23,666 nucleotides of DNA from Saccoglossus kowalevskii (GCF_000003605.2 NW_003155253.1:1-23666), one strand, 5' to 3'. Shown: positions 13,146 through 22,442, counted from the stretch's first letter. The notes: generated by a model from the sequence alone, not told the origin. Numbers and translations: made by a program.

Positions 13146-15721
13146 GGGAAGGTCCAGCATACACAACTGTTTGCTATGCTAAGCTATCCAGGGTGGGAAG
13201 GTCCAGCATACACAACTGTTTGCTATGCTAAGCTATCCAGGGTGGGAAGGTCCAGCATACACAACTGTTTGCTATGCTAAGCTATCCAGGGTGGGAAGGT
13301 CCAGCATACACAACTGTTTGCTATGCTAAGCTATCCAGGGTGGGAAGGTCCAGCATACACAACTGTTTGCCATGCTAAGCTATCCAGGGTGGGAAGGTCC
13401 AGCATACACAACTGTTTGCCATGCTAAGCTATCCAGGGTGGGAAGGTCCAGCATACACAACTGTTTGCTATGCTAAGCTATCCAGGGTGGGAAGGTCCAG
13501 CATACACAACTGTTTGCTATGCTAAGCTATCCAGGGTGGGAAGGTCCAGCATACACAACTGTTTGCTATGCTAAGCTATCCAGGGTGGGAAGGTCCAGCA
13601 TACACAACTGTTTGCTATGCTAAGCTATCCAGGGTGGGAAGGTCCAGCATACACAACTGTTTGCCATGCTAAGCTATCCAGGGCGGGAAGGTCCAGCATA
13701 CACAACTGTTTGCTATGCTAAGCTATCCAGGGTGGGAAGGTCCAGCATGCACAACTGTTTGCTATGCTAAGCTATCCAGGGCGGGAAGGTCCAGCATACA
13801 CAACTGTTTGCTATGCTAAGCTATCCAGGGTGGGAAGGTCCAGCATACACAACTGTTTGCTATGCTAAGCTATCTAGGGTGGGAAGGTCCAGCATACACA
13901 ACTGTTTGCTATATGCTAAGCTATCCAGGGTGGGAAGGTCCAGCATACACAACTGTTTGCTATGCTAAGCTATCCAGGGTGGGAAGGTCCAGCATACACA
14001 ACTGTTTGCTATGCTAAGCTATCCAGGGTGGGAAGGTCCAGCATACACAACTGTTTGCTATGCTAAGCTATCCAGGGTGGGAAGGTCCAGCATACACAAC
14101 TGTTTGCTATGCTAAGCTATCCAGGGTGGGAAGGCCCAGCATACACAACTGTTTGCTATGCTAAGCTATCCAGGGTGGGAAGGTCCAGCATACACAACTG
14201 TTTGCTATGCTAAGCTATCCAGGGTGGGAAGGTCCAGCATACACAACTGTTTGCTATGCTAAGCTATCCAGGGTGGGAAGGTCCAGCATACACAACTGTT
14301 TGCCATGCTAAGCTATCCAGGGTGGGAAGGTCCAGCATACACAACTGTTTGCTATGCTAAGCTATCCAGGGTGGGAAGGTCCAGCATACACAACTGTTTG
14401 CTATGCTAAGCTATCCAGGGTGGGAAGGTCCAGCATACACAACTGTTTGCCATGCTAAGCTATCCAGGGTGGGAAGGTCCAGCATACACAACTGTTTGCT
14501 ATGCTAATCTATCCCGGGTGGGAAGGTCCAGCATACACAACTGTTTGCTATGCTAAGCTATCCAGGGTGGGAAGGTCCAGCATACACAACTGTTTGCTAT
14601 GCTAAGCTATCCAGGGTGGGAAGGTCCAGCATACACAACTGTTTGCTATGCTAAGCTATCCAGGGTGGGAAGGTCCAGCATACACAACTGTTTTCCATGC
14701 TAAGCTATCCAGGGTGGGAAGGTCCAGCATACACAACTGTTTGCTATGCTAAGCTATCCAGGGTGGGAAGGTCCAGCATACACAACTGTTTGCCATGCTA
14801 AGCTATCCAGGGTGGGAAGGTCCAGCATACACAACTGTTTGCTATGCTAAGCTATCCAGGGTGGGAAGGTCCAGCATACACAACTGTTTGCTATGCTAAG
14901 CTATCCAGGGTGGGAAGGTCCAGCATACACAACTGTTTGCTATGCTAAGCTATCCAGGGTGGGAAGGTCCAGCATACACAACTGTTTGCTATGCTAAGCT
15001 ATCCAGGGTGGGAAGGTCCAGCATACACAACTGTTTGCTATGCTAAGCTATCCAGGGTGGGAAGGTCCAGCATACACAACTGTTTGCTATGCTAAGCTAT
15101 CCAGGGTGGGAAGGTCCAGCATACACAACTGTTTGCTATGCTAAGCTATCCAGGGTGGGAAGGTCCAGCATACACAACTGTTTGCTATGCTAAGCTATCC
15201 AGGGTGGGAAGGTCCAGCATACACAACTGTTTGCTATGCTAAGCTATCCAGGGCGGGAAGGTCCAGCATACACAACTGTTTGCTATGCTAAGCTATCCAG
15301 GGTGGGAAGGTCCAGCATACACAACTGTTTTCCATGCTAAGCTATCCAGGGTGGGAAGGTCCAGCATACACAACTGTTTGCTATGCTAAGCTATCCAGGG
15401 TGGGAAGGTCCAGCATACACAACTGTTTGCCATGCTAAGCTATCCAGGGTGGGAAGGTCCAGCATACACAACTGTTTGCCATGCTAAGCTATCCAGGCTG
15501 GGAAGGTCCAGCATACACAACTGTTTGCTTTGCTAAGCTATCCAGGGTGGGAAGGTCCAGCATACACAACTGTTTGCTATGCTAAGCTATCCAGGGTGGG
15601 AAGGTCCAGCATACACAACTGTTTGCTATGCTAAGCTATCCAGGGTGGGAAGGTCCAGCATACACAACTGTTTGCTATGCTAAGCTATCCAGGGTGGGAA
15701 GGTCCAGCATACACAACTGTT

Positions 15722-16072
15722 TGCCATGCTAAGCTATCCAGGGTGGGAAGGTCCAGCATACACAACTGTTTGCTATGCTAAGCTATCCAGGGCGGGAAGG
15801 TCCAGCATACACAACTGTTTGCCATGCTAAGCTATCCAGGGTGGGAAGGTCCAGCATGCACAACTGTTTGCTATGCTAAGCTATCCAGGGTGGGAAGGTC
15901 CAGCATACACAACTGTTTGCTATGCTAACCTATCCAGGGCGGGAAGGTCCAGCATACACAACTGTTTGCTATGCTAAGCTATCCAGGGTGGGAAGGTCCA
16001 GCATACACAACTGTTTGCTATGCTAAGCTATCCAGGGTGGGAAGGTCCAGCATACACAACTGTTTGCCATGC
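15722..16072. repeat. Eight-unit higher-order block, copy A
   Basis: The junction order is GCCATG, GCTATG with gggCggg, GCCATG with catGca downstream, GCTATG, GCTATG with aaCctat and gggCggg, GCTATG, GCTATG, GCCATG. The same order is found at 17290-17640 and 18613-18963. The two gggCggg changes are 147 bp apart in all three copies. Copy A and copy B share the aaCctat change; copy C lacks it. Confidence 0.85.
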
Positions 16073-17289
16073 TAAGCTATCCAGGGTGGGAAGGTCCAGC
16101 ATACACAACTGTTTGCTATGCTAAGCTATCCAGGGTGGGAAGGTCCAGCATACACAACTGTTTGCTATGCTAAGCTATCCAGGGTGGGAAGGTCCAGCAT
16201 ACACAACTGTTTGCTATGCTAAGCTATCCAGGGTGGCAAGGTCCAGCATACACAACTGTTTGCCATGCTAAGCTATCCAGGGTGGGAAGGTCCAGCATAC
16301 ACAACTGTTTGCTATGCTAAGCTATCCAGGGTGGGAAGGTCCAGCATACACAACTGTTTGCTATGCTAAGTTATCCAGGGTGGGAAGGTCCAGCATACAC
16401 AACTGTTTGCCATGCTAAGCTATCCAGGGTGGGAAAGTCCAGCATACACAACTGTTTGCTATGCTAAGCTATCCAGGGTGGGAAGGTCCAGCATACACAA
16501 CTGTTTGCTATGCTAAGCTATCCAGGGTGGGAAGGTCCAGCATACACAACTGTTTGCTATGCTAAGCTATCCAGGGTGGGAAGGTCCAGCATACACAACT
16601 GTTTGCCATGCTAAGCTATCCAGGGTGGGAAGGTCCAGCATACACAACTGTTTGCTATGCTAAGCTATCCAGGGCGGGAAGGTCCAGCATACACAACTGT
16701 TTGCTATGCTAAGCTATCCAGGGTGGGAAGGTCCAGCATACACAACTGTTTGCTATGCTAAGCTATCCAGGGTGGGAAGGTCCAGCATACACAACTGTTT
16801 GCTATGCTAAGCTATCCAGGGTGGGAAGGTCCAGCATACACAACTGTTTGCTATGCTAAGCTATCCAGGGTGGGAAGGTCCAGCATACACAACTGTTTGC
16901 TATGCTAAGCTATCCAGGGTGGGAAGGTCCAGCATACACAACTGTTTGCTATGCTAAGCTATCCAGGGTGGGAAGGTCCAGCATACACAACTGTTTGCTA
17001 TGCTAAGCTATCCAGGGTGGGAAGGTCCAGCATACACAACTGTTTGCTATGCTAAGCTATCCAGGGTGGGAAGGTCCAGCATACACAACTGTTTGCTATG
17101 CTAAGCTATCCAGGGTGGGAAGGTCCAGCATACACAACTGTTTGCTATGCTAAGCTATCCAGGGTGGGAAGGTCCAGCATACACAACTGTTTGCTATGCT
17201 AAGCTATCCAGGGTGGGAAGGTCCAGCATACACAACTGTTTGCTATGCTAAGCTATCCAGGGTGGGAAGGTCCAGCATACACAACTGTT

Positions 17290-17640
17290 TGCCATGCTAA
17301 GCTATCCAGGGTGGGAAGGTCCAGCATACACAACTGTTTGCTATGCTAAGCTATCCAGGGCGGGAAGGTCCAGCATACACAACTGTTTGCCATGCTAAGC
17401 TATCCAGGGTGGGAAGGTCCAGCATGCACAACTGTTTGCTATGCTAAGCTATCCAGGGTGGGAAGGTCCAGCATACACAACTGTTTGCTATGCTAACCTA
17501 TCCAGGGCGGGAAGGTCCAGCATACACAACTGTTTGCTATGCTAAGCTATCCAGGGTGGGAAGGTCCAGCATACACAACTGTTTGCTATGCTAAGCTATC
17601 CAGGGTGGGAAGGTCCAGCATACACAGCTGTTTGCCATGC
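17290..17640. repeat. Eight-unit higher-order block, copy B
   Basis: This block has the same order of diagnostic variants as 15722-16072, exactly 1568 bp (32 units) downstream. It includes gggCggg at 17361 and 17508, catGca at 17423 and aaCctat at 17495. It also has a private change, cacaGctg, near 17627, acquired after the duplication. Confidence 0.85.
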
Positions 17641-18612
17641 TAAGCTATCCAGGGTGGGAAGGTCCAGCATACACAACTGTTTGCCATGCTAAGCTATCCA
17701 GGGTGGGAAGGTCCAGCATACACAACTGTTTGCTATGCTAAGCTATCCAGGGTGGGAAGGTCCAGCATACACAACTGTTTGCTATGCTAAGCTATCCAGG
17801 GTGGGAAGGTCCAGCATACACAACTGTTTGCTATGTTAAGCTATCCAGGGTGGGAAGGTCCAGCATACACAACTGTTTGCTATGCTAAGCTATCTAGGGT
17901 GGGAAGGTCCAGCATACACAACTGTTTGCTATGCTAAGCTATCCAGGGTGGGAAGGTCCAGCATACACAACTGTTTGCTATGCTAAGCTATCCAGGGTGG
18001 GAAGGTCCAGCATACACAACTGTTTGCTATGCTAAGCTATCCAGGGTGGGAAGGTCCAGCATACACAACTGTTTGCCATGCTAAGCTATCCAGGGTGGGA
18101 AGGTCCAGCATACACAACTGTTTGCTATGCTAAGCTATCCAGGGTGGGAAGGTCCAGCATACACAACTGTTTGCTATGCTAAGCTATCCAGGGTGGGAAG
18201 GTCCAGCATACACAACTGTTTGCTATGCTAAGTTATCCAGGGTGGGAAGGTCCAGCATACACAACTGTTTGCCATGATAAGCTATCCAGGGTGGGAAGGT
18301 CCAGCATACACAACTGTTTGCTATGCTAAGCTATCCAGGGTGGGAAGGTCCAGCATACACAACTGTTTGCTATGCTAAGTTATCCAGGATGGGAAGGTCC
18401 AGCATACACAACTGTTTGCCATGCTAAGCTATCCAGGGTGGGAAGGTCCAGCATACACAACTGTTTGCTATGCTAAGCTATCCAGGGTGGGAAGGTCCAG
18501 CATACACAACTGTTTGCTATGCTAAGCTATCCAGGGTGGGAAGGTGCAGCATACACAACTGTTTGCTATGCTAAGCTATCCAGGGTGGGAAGGTCCAGCA
18601 TACACAACTGTT

Positions 18613-18963
18613 TGCCATGCTAAGCTATCCAGGGTGGGAAGGTCCAGCATACACAACTGTTTGCTATGCTAAGCTATCCAGGGCGGGAAGGTCCAGCATA
18701 CACAACTGTTTGCCATGCTAAGCTATCCAGGGTGGGAAGGTCCAGCATGCACAACTGTTTGCTATGCTAAGCTATCCAGGGTGGGAAGGTCCAGCATACA
18801 CAACTGTTTGCTATGCTAAGCTATCCAGGGCGGGAAGGTCCAGCATACACAACTGTTTGCTATGCTAAGCTATCCAGGGTGGGAAGGTCCAGCATACACA
18901 ACTGTTTGCTATGCTAAGCTATCCAGGGTGGGAAGGTCCAGCATACACAACTGTTTGCCATGC
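18613..18963. repeat. Eight-unit higher-order block, copy C
   Basis: This is a third copy of the block, 1323 bp (27 units) after copy B and 59 units after copy A. It carries gggCggg at 18684 and 18831 and catGca at 18746, but the consensus aaGctat where A and B have aaCctat. A and B are therefore closer to each other than to C, or C is the older state. Confidence 0.8.
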
Positions 18964-19119
18964 TAAGCTATCCAGGGTAGGAAGGTCCAGCATACACAAC
19001 TGTTTGCTATGCTAAGCTATCCAGGGTGGGAAGGTCCAGCATACACAACTGTTTGCTATGCTAAGCTATCCAGGGTGGGAAGGTCCAGCATACACAACTG
19101 TTTGCTATGCTAAGCTATC

Positions 19120-19275
19120 CAGGATGGGAAGGTCCAGCATACACAACTGTTTTCCATGCTAAGCTATCCAGGGTGGGAAGGTCCAGCATACACAACTGTT
19201 TGCTATGCTAAGCTATCCAGGGTGGGAAGGTCCAGCATACACAACTGTTTGCCATGCTAAGCTCTCCAGGGTGGG
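19120..19275. repeat. Four-unit haplotype ggAtggg / TTCCATG / GCCATG / ctCtcc (copy 1)
   Basis: GGATGGG at 19122-19128 is followed by a TTCCATG junction, one plain unit, then GCCATG with GCTCTCC. The same order starts at 20690 (GGATGGG) and ends at about 20835, exactly 32 units (1568 bp) later. In the second copy the last junction has also lost one C (CATGTAAG at 20821-20828). Confidence 0.85.
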
Positions 19276-20820
19276 AAGGTCCAGCATACACAACTGTTTG
19301 CTATGCTAAGCTATCCAGGGTGGGAAGGTCCAGCATACACAACTGTTTGCTATGCTAAGCTATCCAGGGTGGGAAGGTCCAGCATACACAACTGTTTGCT
19401 ATGCTAAGCTATCCAGGGTGGGAAGGTCCAGCATACACAACTGTTTGCTATGCTAAGCTATCCAGGGTGGGAAGGTCCAGCATACACAACTGTTTGCTAT
19501 GCTAAGCTATCCAGGGTGGGAAGGTCCAGCATACACAACTGTTTGCTATGCTAAGCTATCCAGGGTGGGAAGGTCCAGCATACACAACTGTTTGCTATGC
19601 TAAGCTATCCTGGGTGGGAAGGTCCAGCATACACAACTGTTTGCTATGCTAAGCTATCCAGGGTGGGAAGGTCCAGCATACACAACTGTTTGCTATGCTA
19701 AGCTATCCAGGGTGGGAAGGTCCAGCATACACAACTGTTTGCTATGCTAAGCTATCCAGGGTGGGAAGGTCCAGCATACACAACTGTTTGCTATGCTAAG
19801 CTATCCAGGGTGGGAAGGTCCAGCATACACAACTGTTTGCTATGCTAAGCTATCCAGGGTGGGAAGGTCCAGCATACACAACTGTTTGCTATGCTAAGCT
19901 ATCCAGGGTGGGAAGGTCCAGCATACACAACTGTTTGCTATGTTAAGCTATCCAGGGTGGGAAGGTCCAGCATACACAACTCTTTGCTATGCTAAGCTAT
20001 CTAGGGTGGGAAGGTCCAGCATACACAACTGTTTGCTATGCTAAGCTATCCAGGGTGGGAAGGTCCAGCATACACAACTGTTTGCTATGCTAAGCTATCT
20101 AGGGTGGGAAGGTCCAGCATACACAACTGTTTGCTATGCTAAGCTATCCAGGGTGGGAAGGTCCAGCATACACAACTGTTTGCCATGCTAAGCTATCCAG
20201 GGTGGGAAGGTCCAGCATACACAACTGTTTGCTATGCTAAGCTATCCAGGGTGGGAAGGTCCAGCATACACAACTGTTTGCTATGCTAAGCTATCCAGGG
20301 TGGGAAGGTCCAGCATACACAACTGTTTGCTATGCTAAGCTATCCAGGGTGGGAAGGTCCAGCATACACAACTGTTTGCTATGCTAAGCTATCCAGGGTG
20401 GGAAGGTCCAGCATACACAACTGTTTGCTATGCTAAGCTATCCAGGGTGGGAAGGTCCAGCATACACAACTGTTTGCTATGCTAAGCTATCCAGGGCGGG
20501 AAGGTCCAGCATACACAACTGTTTGCTATGCTAAGCTATCCAGGGTGGGAAGGTCCAGCATACACAACTGTTTGCTATGCTAAGCTATCCAGGGTGGGAA
20601 GGTCCAGCATACACAACTGTTTGCTATGCTAAGCTATTCAGGGTGGGAAGGTCCAGCATACACAACTGTTTGCTATGCTAAGCTATCCAGGATGGGAAGG
20701 TCCAGCATACACAACTGTTTTCCATGCTAAGCTATCCAGGGTGGGAAGGTCCAGCATACACAACTGTTTGCTATGCTAAGCTATCCAGGGTGGGAAGGTC
20801 CAGCATACACAACTGTTTGC

Positions 20821-20834
20821 CATGTAAGCTCTCC
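20821..20834. repeat. Single-base deletion in a satellite unit
   Basis: CATGTAAG replaces CATGCTAAG, giving a 48-bp period. It is the only net deletion in the array. A one-base insertion (GCCTATG at 21161-21167) six units later gives a 50-bp period. GCCTATG looks like a mix of the GCCATG and GCTATG junction types. Confidence 0.9.
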
Positions 20835-21320
20835 AGGGTGGGAAGGTCCAGCATACACAACTGTTTGCTATGCTAAGCTATCCAGGGTGGGAAGGTCCAG
20901 CATACACAACTGTTTGCTATGCTAAGCTATCCAGGGTGGGAAGGTCCAGCATACACAACTGTTTGCTATGCTAAGCTATCCAGGGTGGGAAGGTCCAGCA
21001 TACACAACTGTTTGCTATGCTAAGCTATCCAGGGTGGGAAGGTCCAGCATACACAACTGTTTGCTATGCTAAGCTATCCAGGGTGGGAAGGTCCAGCATA
21101 CACAACTGTTTGCTATGCTAAGTTATCCAGGGTGGGAAGGTCCAGCATACACAACTGTTTGCCTATGCTAAGCTATCCAGGGTGGGAAGGTCCAGCATAC
21201 ACAACTGTTTGCTATGCTAAGCTATCCAGAATGGGAAGGTCCAGCATACACAACTGTTTGCTATGCTAAGCTATCCAGGGTGGGAAGGTCCAGCATACAC
21301 AACTGTTTGCTATGCTAAGC

Positions 21321-21408
21321 TGTTGATAAACAACATAGCACCAAAATACTAAGCAAATAACTTAATAGTCTGTTTCTGAATCGTTTTTACATGCTGTTTT
21401 TATTGTAG
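21321..21408 (+). other. 3' end of giant intron, with inverted-repeat arm and acceptor
   Basis: The satellite stops at 21320 and TGTTGATAAA (21321-21330) begins at once; this is the inverted match to 4-13. A small hairpin, GTTG-ATAAA-CAAC, covers 21322-21334. The rest is AT-rich, ending in the pyrimidine-rich tract TGCTGTTTTTATTGTAG and the acceptor AG at 21407-21408. I see no exon or RNA gene here. Confidence 0.8.
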
Positions 21409-21596
21409 GACTTCAGGCTCCTTTGCTAGTTCGTCATCCAGAAACTGGAGACTTATTGATCAACTTTGACCCAATGATATACCAAGTTATCAGAGAAACA
21501 GACTGCCTTATGAAATTAGGATTAGATGTCCCAGAGACAGCAAAAATAATCAAACTTAGTGAAGATATATTAAAGAGTACCTACGACAAATTAAGG
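21409..21596 (+). CDS. Axonemal dynein heavy chain, tail exon (DNAH5/DNAH8-like), partial
   Basis: This is an internal coding exon of 188 nt. It opens with GA, completing a split codon, then runs 62 codons beginning LQAPLLVRHPETGD and ending STYDKLR. It matches, by my recognition of the family, the DHC_N1 tail region of axonemal dynein heavy chains, where a stretch of the LLVRHPETG...NFDP...RET type is characteristic. Outer-arm gamma (DNAH5/DNAH8) is the closest class; inner-arm and beta types read differently here. The protein is a microtubule minus-end-directed ATPase of cilia and flagella, and this part lies in the tail that binds intermediate chains and neighbouring heavy chains, not in the motor. 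The exon is bounded by TTGTAG upstream and AGG/GTAGAT downstream. Reading past the donor meets TAA at 21660, as expected in an intron. Nothing looks broken. Confidence 0.85.
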
Positions 21597-22031
21597 GTAG
21601 ATATCAGATTCCTTACAAATTGCAATACCATATTTGCCCTTTTAGAAGTGCATCTTCTATAAGTTTTTTGAGTTGTTTTTGAAATGAAATGTTTGTATCA
21701 TTAAGATACACTAACAAATGACTTGTGCTGTTTATTCCAGTGTAATCATAGCTAATTACAGATCAACAATTTTTTATCAAAAATAATATCATATTTGTGA
21801 TCAAATGTACAAGTGTCAAAATGCCAAAAAAAATAACATAACAAAAAGCTCCAATATAAGCACTCCCAAAACGTAGACATAAGCTTATAAACTCTCAATC
21901 TCCCAGCCTTGTGTTAGATTATGCAGCATTATTGATTAGATTTTCAGAGCTGTAAATGGTTTGGTGGAAAGTGATTTGCAAATGTAAGTAATAATTATGT
22001 TCATATGGTAATATGATTTCTTTTTTTCCAG
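21597..22031 (+). other. Intron between the two dynein exons (435 bp)
   Basis: It begins GTAGAT and ends with the T-rich tract TTTTTTTCCAG. It is AT-rich throughout and has no coding potential. A decoy acceptor (TTTATTCCAG, 21731-21740) lies inside. Phase is 0 at both sides: the codon before it ends at 21596 and the next codon starts at 22032, so the two exons join in frame as ...KLR then MVLDENSK.... That agreement supports both exon boundaries. Confidence 0.85.
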
Positions 22032-22229
22032 ATGGTTCTGGACGAAAATAGTAAATTACGAGACAGTGTCTTACCAATCTTCATGCCTTTAATGACTAAT
22101 TTTATCAAGAGAATTGACATAGCATTGAATCCAGCTTTAACATTACTGTCATGGACTTCATTAAATTTAGATTCATACTTCGCAAATGTGCAGTCCGCTA
22201 TGAGAGAATTGTCTTTACTTAATAAACGT
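22032..22229 (+). CDS. Axonemal dynein heavy chain, next tail exon, partial
   Basis: This exon of 198 nt encodes 66 residues, phase 0 at both ends, reading MVLDENSKLRDSV... and ending ...LSLLNKR. The leading ATG is an internal methionine, not a start: it directly follows the acceptor CAG and continues the previous exon. The LSWTSLNLDSYF motif (about residues 40-51 of the exon) is the best diagnostic; a WTSxN-type motif at this place marks outer-arm gamma heavy chains (DNAH5/DNAH8) as I know them, while beta-type chains differ. The segment is helical, with regular spacing of hydrophobic residues, as expected of the dynein tail bundle. The donor CGT/GTAAGT is a perfect consensus. About 128 residues of a protein normally above 4000 are visible, so the ortholog assignment is provisional. 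Confidence 0.85.
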
Positions 22230-22390
22230 GTAAGTATAATTTTAGTTTGTTTTAGTCAACTTTCCGTTGTGTGCAATTATGCACTTTGGGTTGGCTGTAT
22301 TTTATGGTCATCCAGGTATAACTGTCACTCAGCAGGAAAATACACCATGACTGAAATGGTGTAAATCCCAATTAGAAATCCCTAGTTGCA

Positions 22391-22442
22391 TACATGTACT
22401 CTTGTGCTTAATGGCAGTTAGTATTAGGCAGGTACATGTACT
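22391..22442. repeat. Paired TACATGTACT words
   Basis: TACATGTACT occurs at 22391-22400 and again at 22433-22442. Its first eight bases are a perfect palindrome. The pair may belong to a short dispersed element, but no boundaries could be defined. Confidence 0.4.

Larger units (their letters stand above)
285..21320. repeat. 49-bp satellite/minisatellite array, 429 copies
   Basis: A 49-bp unit repeats head to tail without interruption. Its parts, in order, are CTATGCTAAG, CTATCCAGGGTGGGAAGG, TCCAGCATACACAACTG, TTTG. Following the GTCC word from 301 to 21288 gives 20987 bp; removing the seven length changes seen (net 15 bp) leaves exactly 428 periods of 49, so 429 copies. The unit is 24/49 GC, richer than its flanks, and has no CpG in its consensus. 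Most units are identical. The main polymorphism is at the TTTG/CTATG junction (GCTATG, GCCATG or TTCCATG); rarer changes include gggCggg, cTtatcc, catGca and atcCcgg. Every frame on both strands is broken by stops within about two units, so it is not coding. It ends abruptly at GCTAAGC before TGTTGATAAA. Confidence 0.98.
1..21408 (+). other. Giant intron of dynein heavy chain gene (5' end outside window)
   Basis: Everything from the left edge to the acceptor AG at 21407-21408 reads as one intron of the dynein gene on the + strand, unless the doubtful 1-nt exon at position 80 is real. No dynein-like reading frame occurs in it, and almost all of it is the 49-bp satellite. The intron is therefore at least 21.4 kb, against 435 bp for the next intron. 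The flanks outside the satellite (1-284 and 21321-21408) are AT-rich and carry no gene I can recognise. The upstream exon must end after the first base of a codon (or at a codon boundary if position 80 is a 1-nt exon), because the exon at 21409 begins with the last two bases of one. Confidence 0.8.

Noticed and set aside
15830-15860. Compensatory change between CATGCT and AGCATG arms
   Set aside because: Three catGca units do follow a GCCATG junction, but all three are copies of one duplicated block, and the catGca units at 10797 and 13746 follow the GCTATG type.
285-21320. CRISPR array
   Set aside because: The repeat units abut with no unique spacers, the unit is 49 bp, and the surroundings are a spliced animal gene.
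285-21320. G-quadruplex array from the GGGTGGGAAGG part of the unit
   Set aside because: Each unit has only three close G runs and the next is over 35 bases away, so no canonical intramolecular quadruplex forms within a unit.
285-21320. Centromeric or telomeric DNA
   Set aside because: The unit has no telomere-like motif, and the array is bounded on the right by a normal intron end and coding exons. Its size is small for a centromere.
22032-22034. ATG as a translation start of a separate 110-residue protein
   Set aside because: It sits directly after a T-rich tract and CAG, continues the preceding dynein exon in phase, and the coding signal ends at the GTAAGT donor at 22230.
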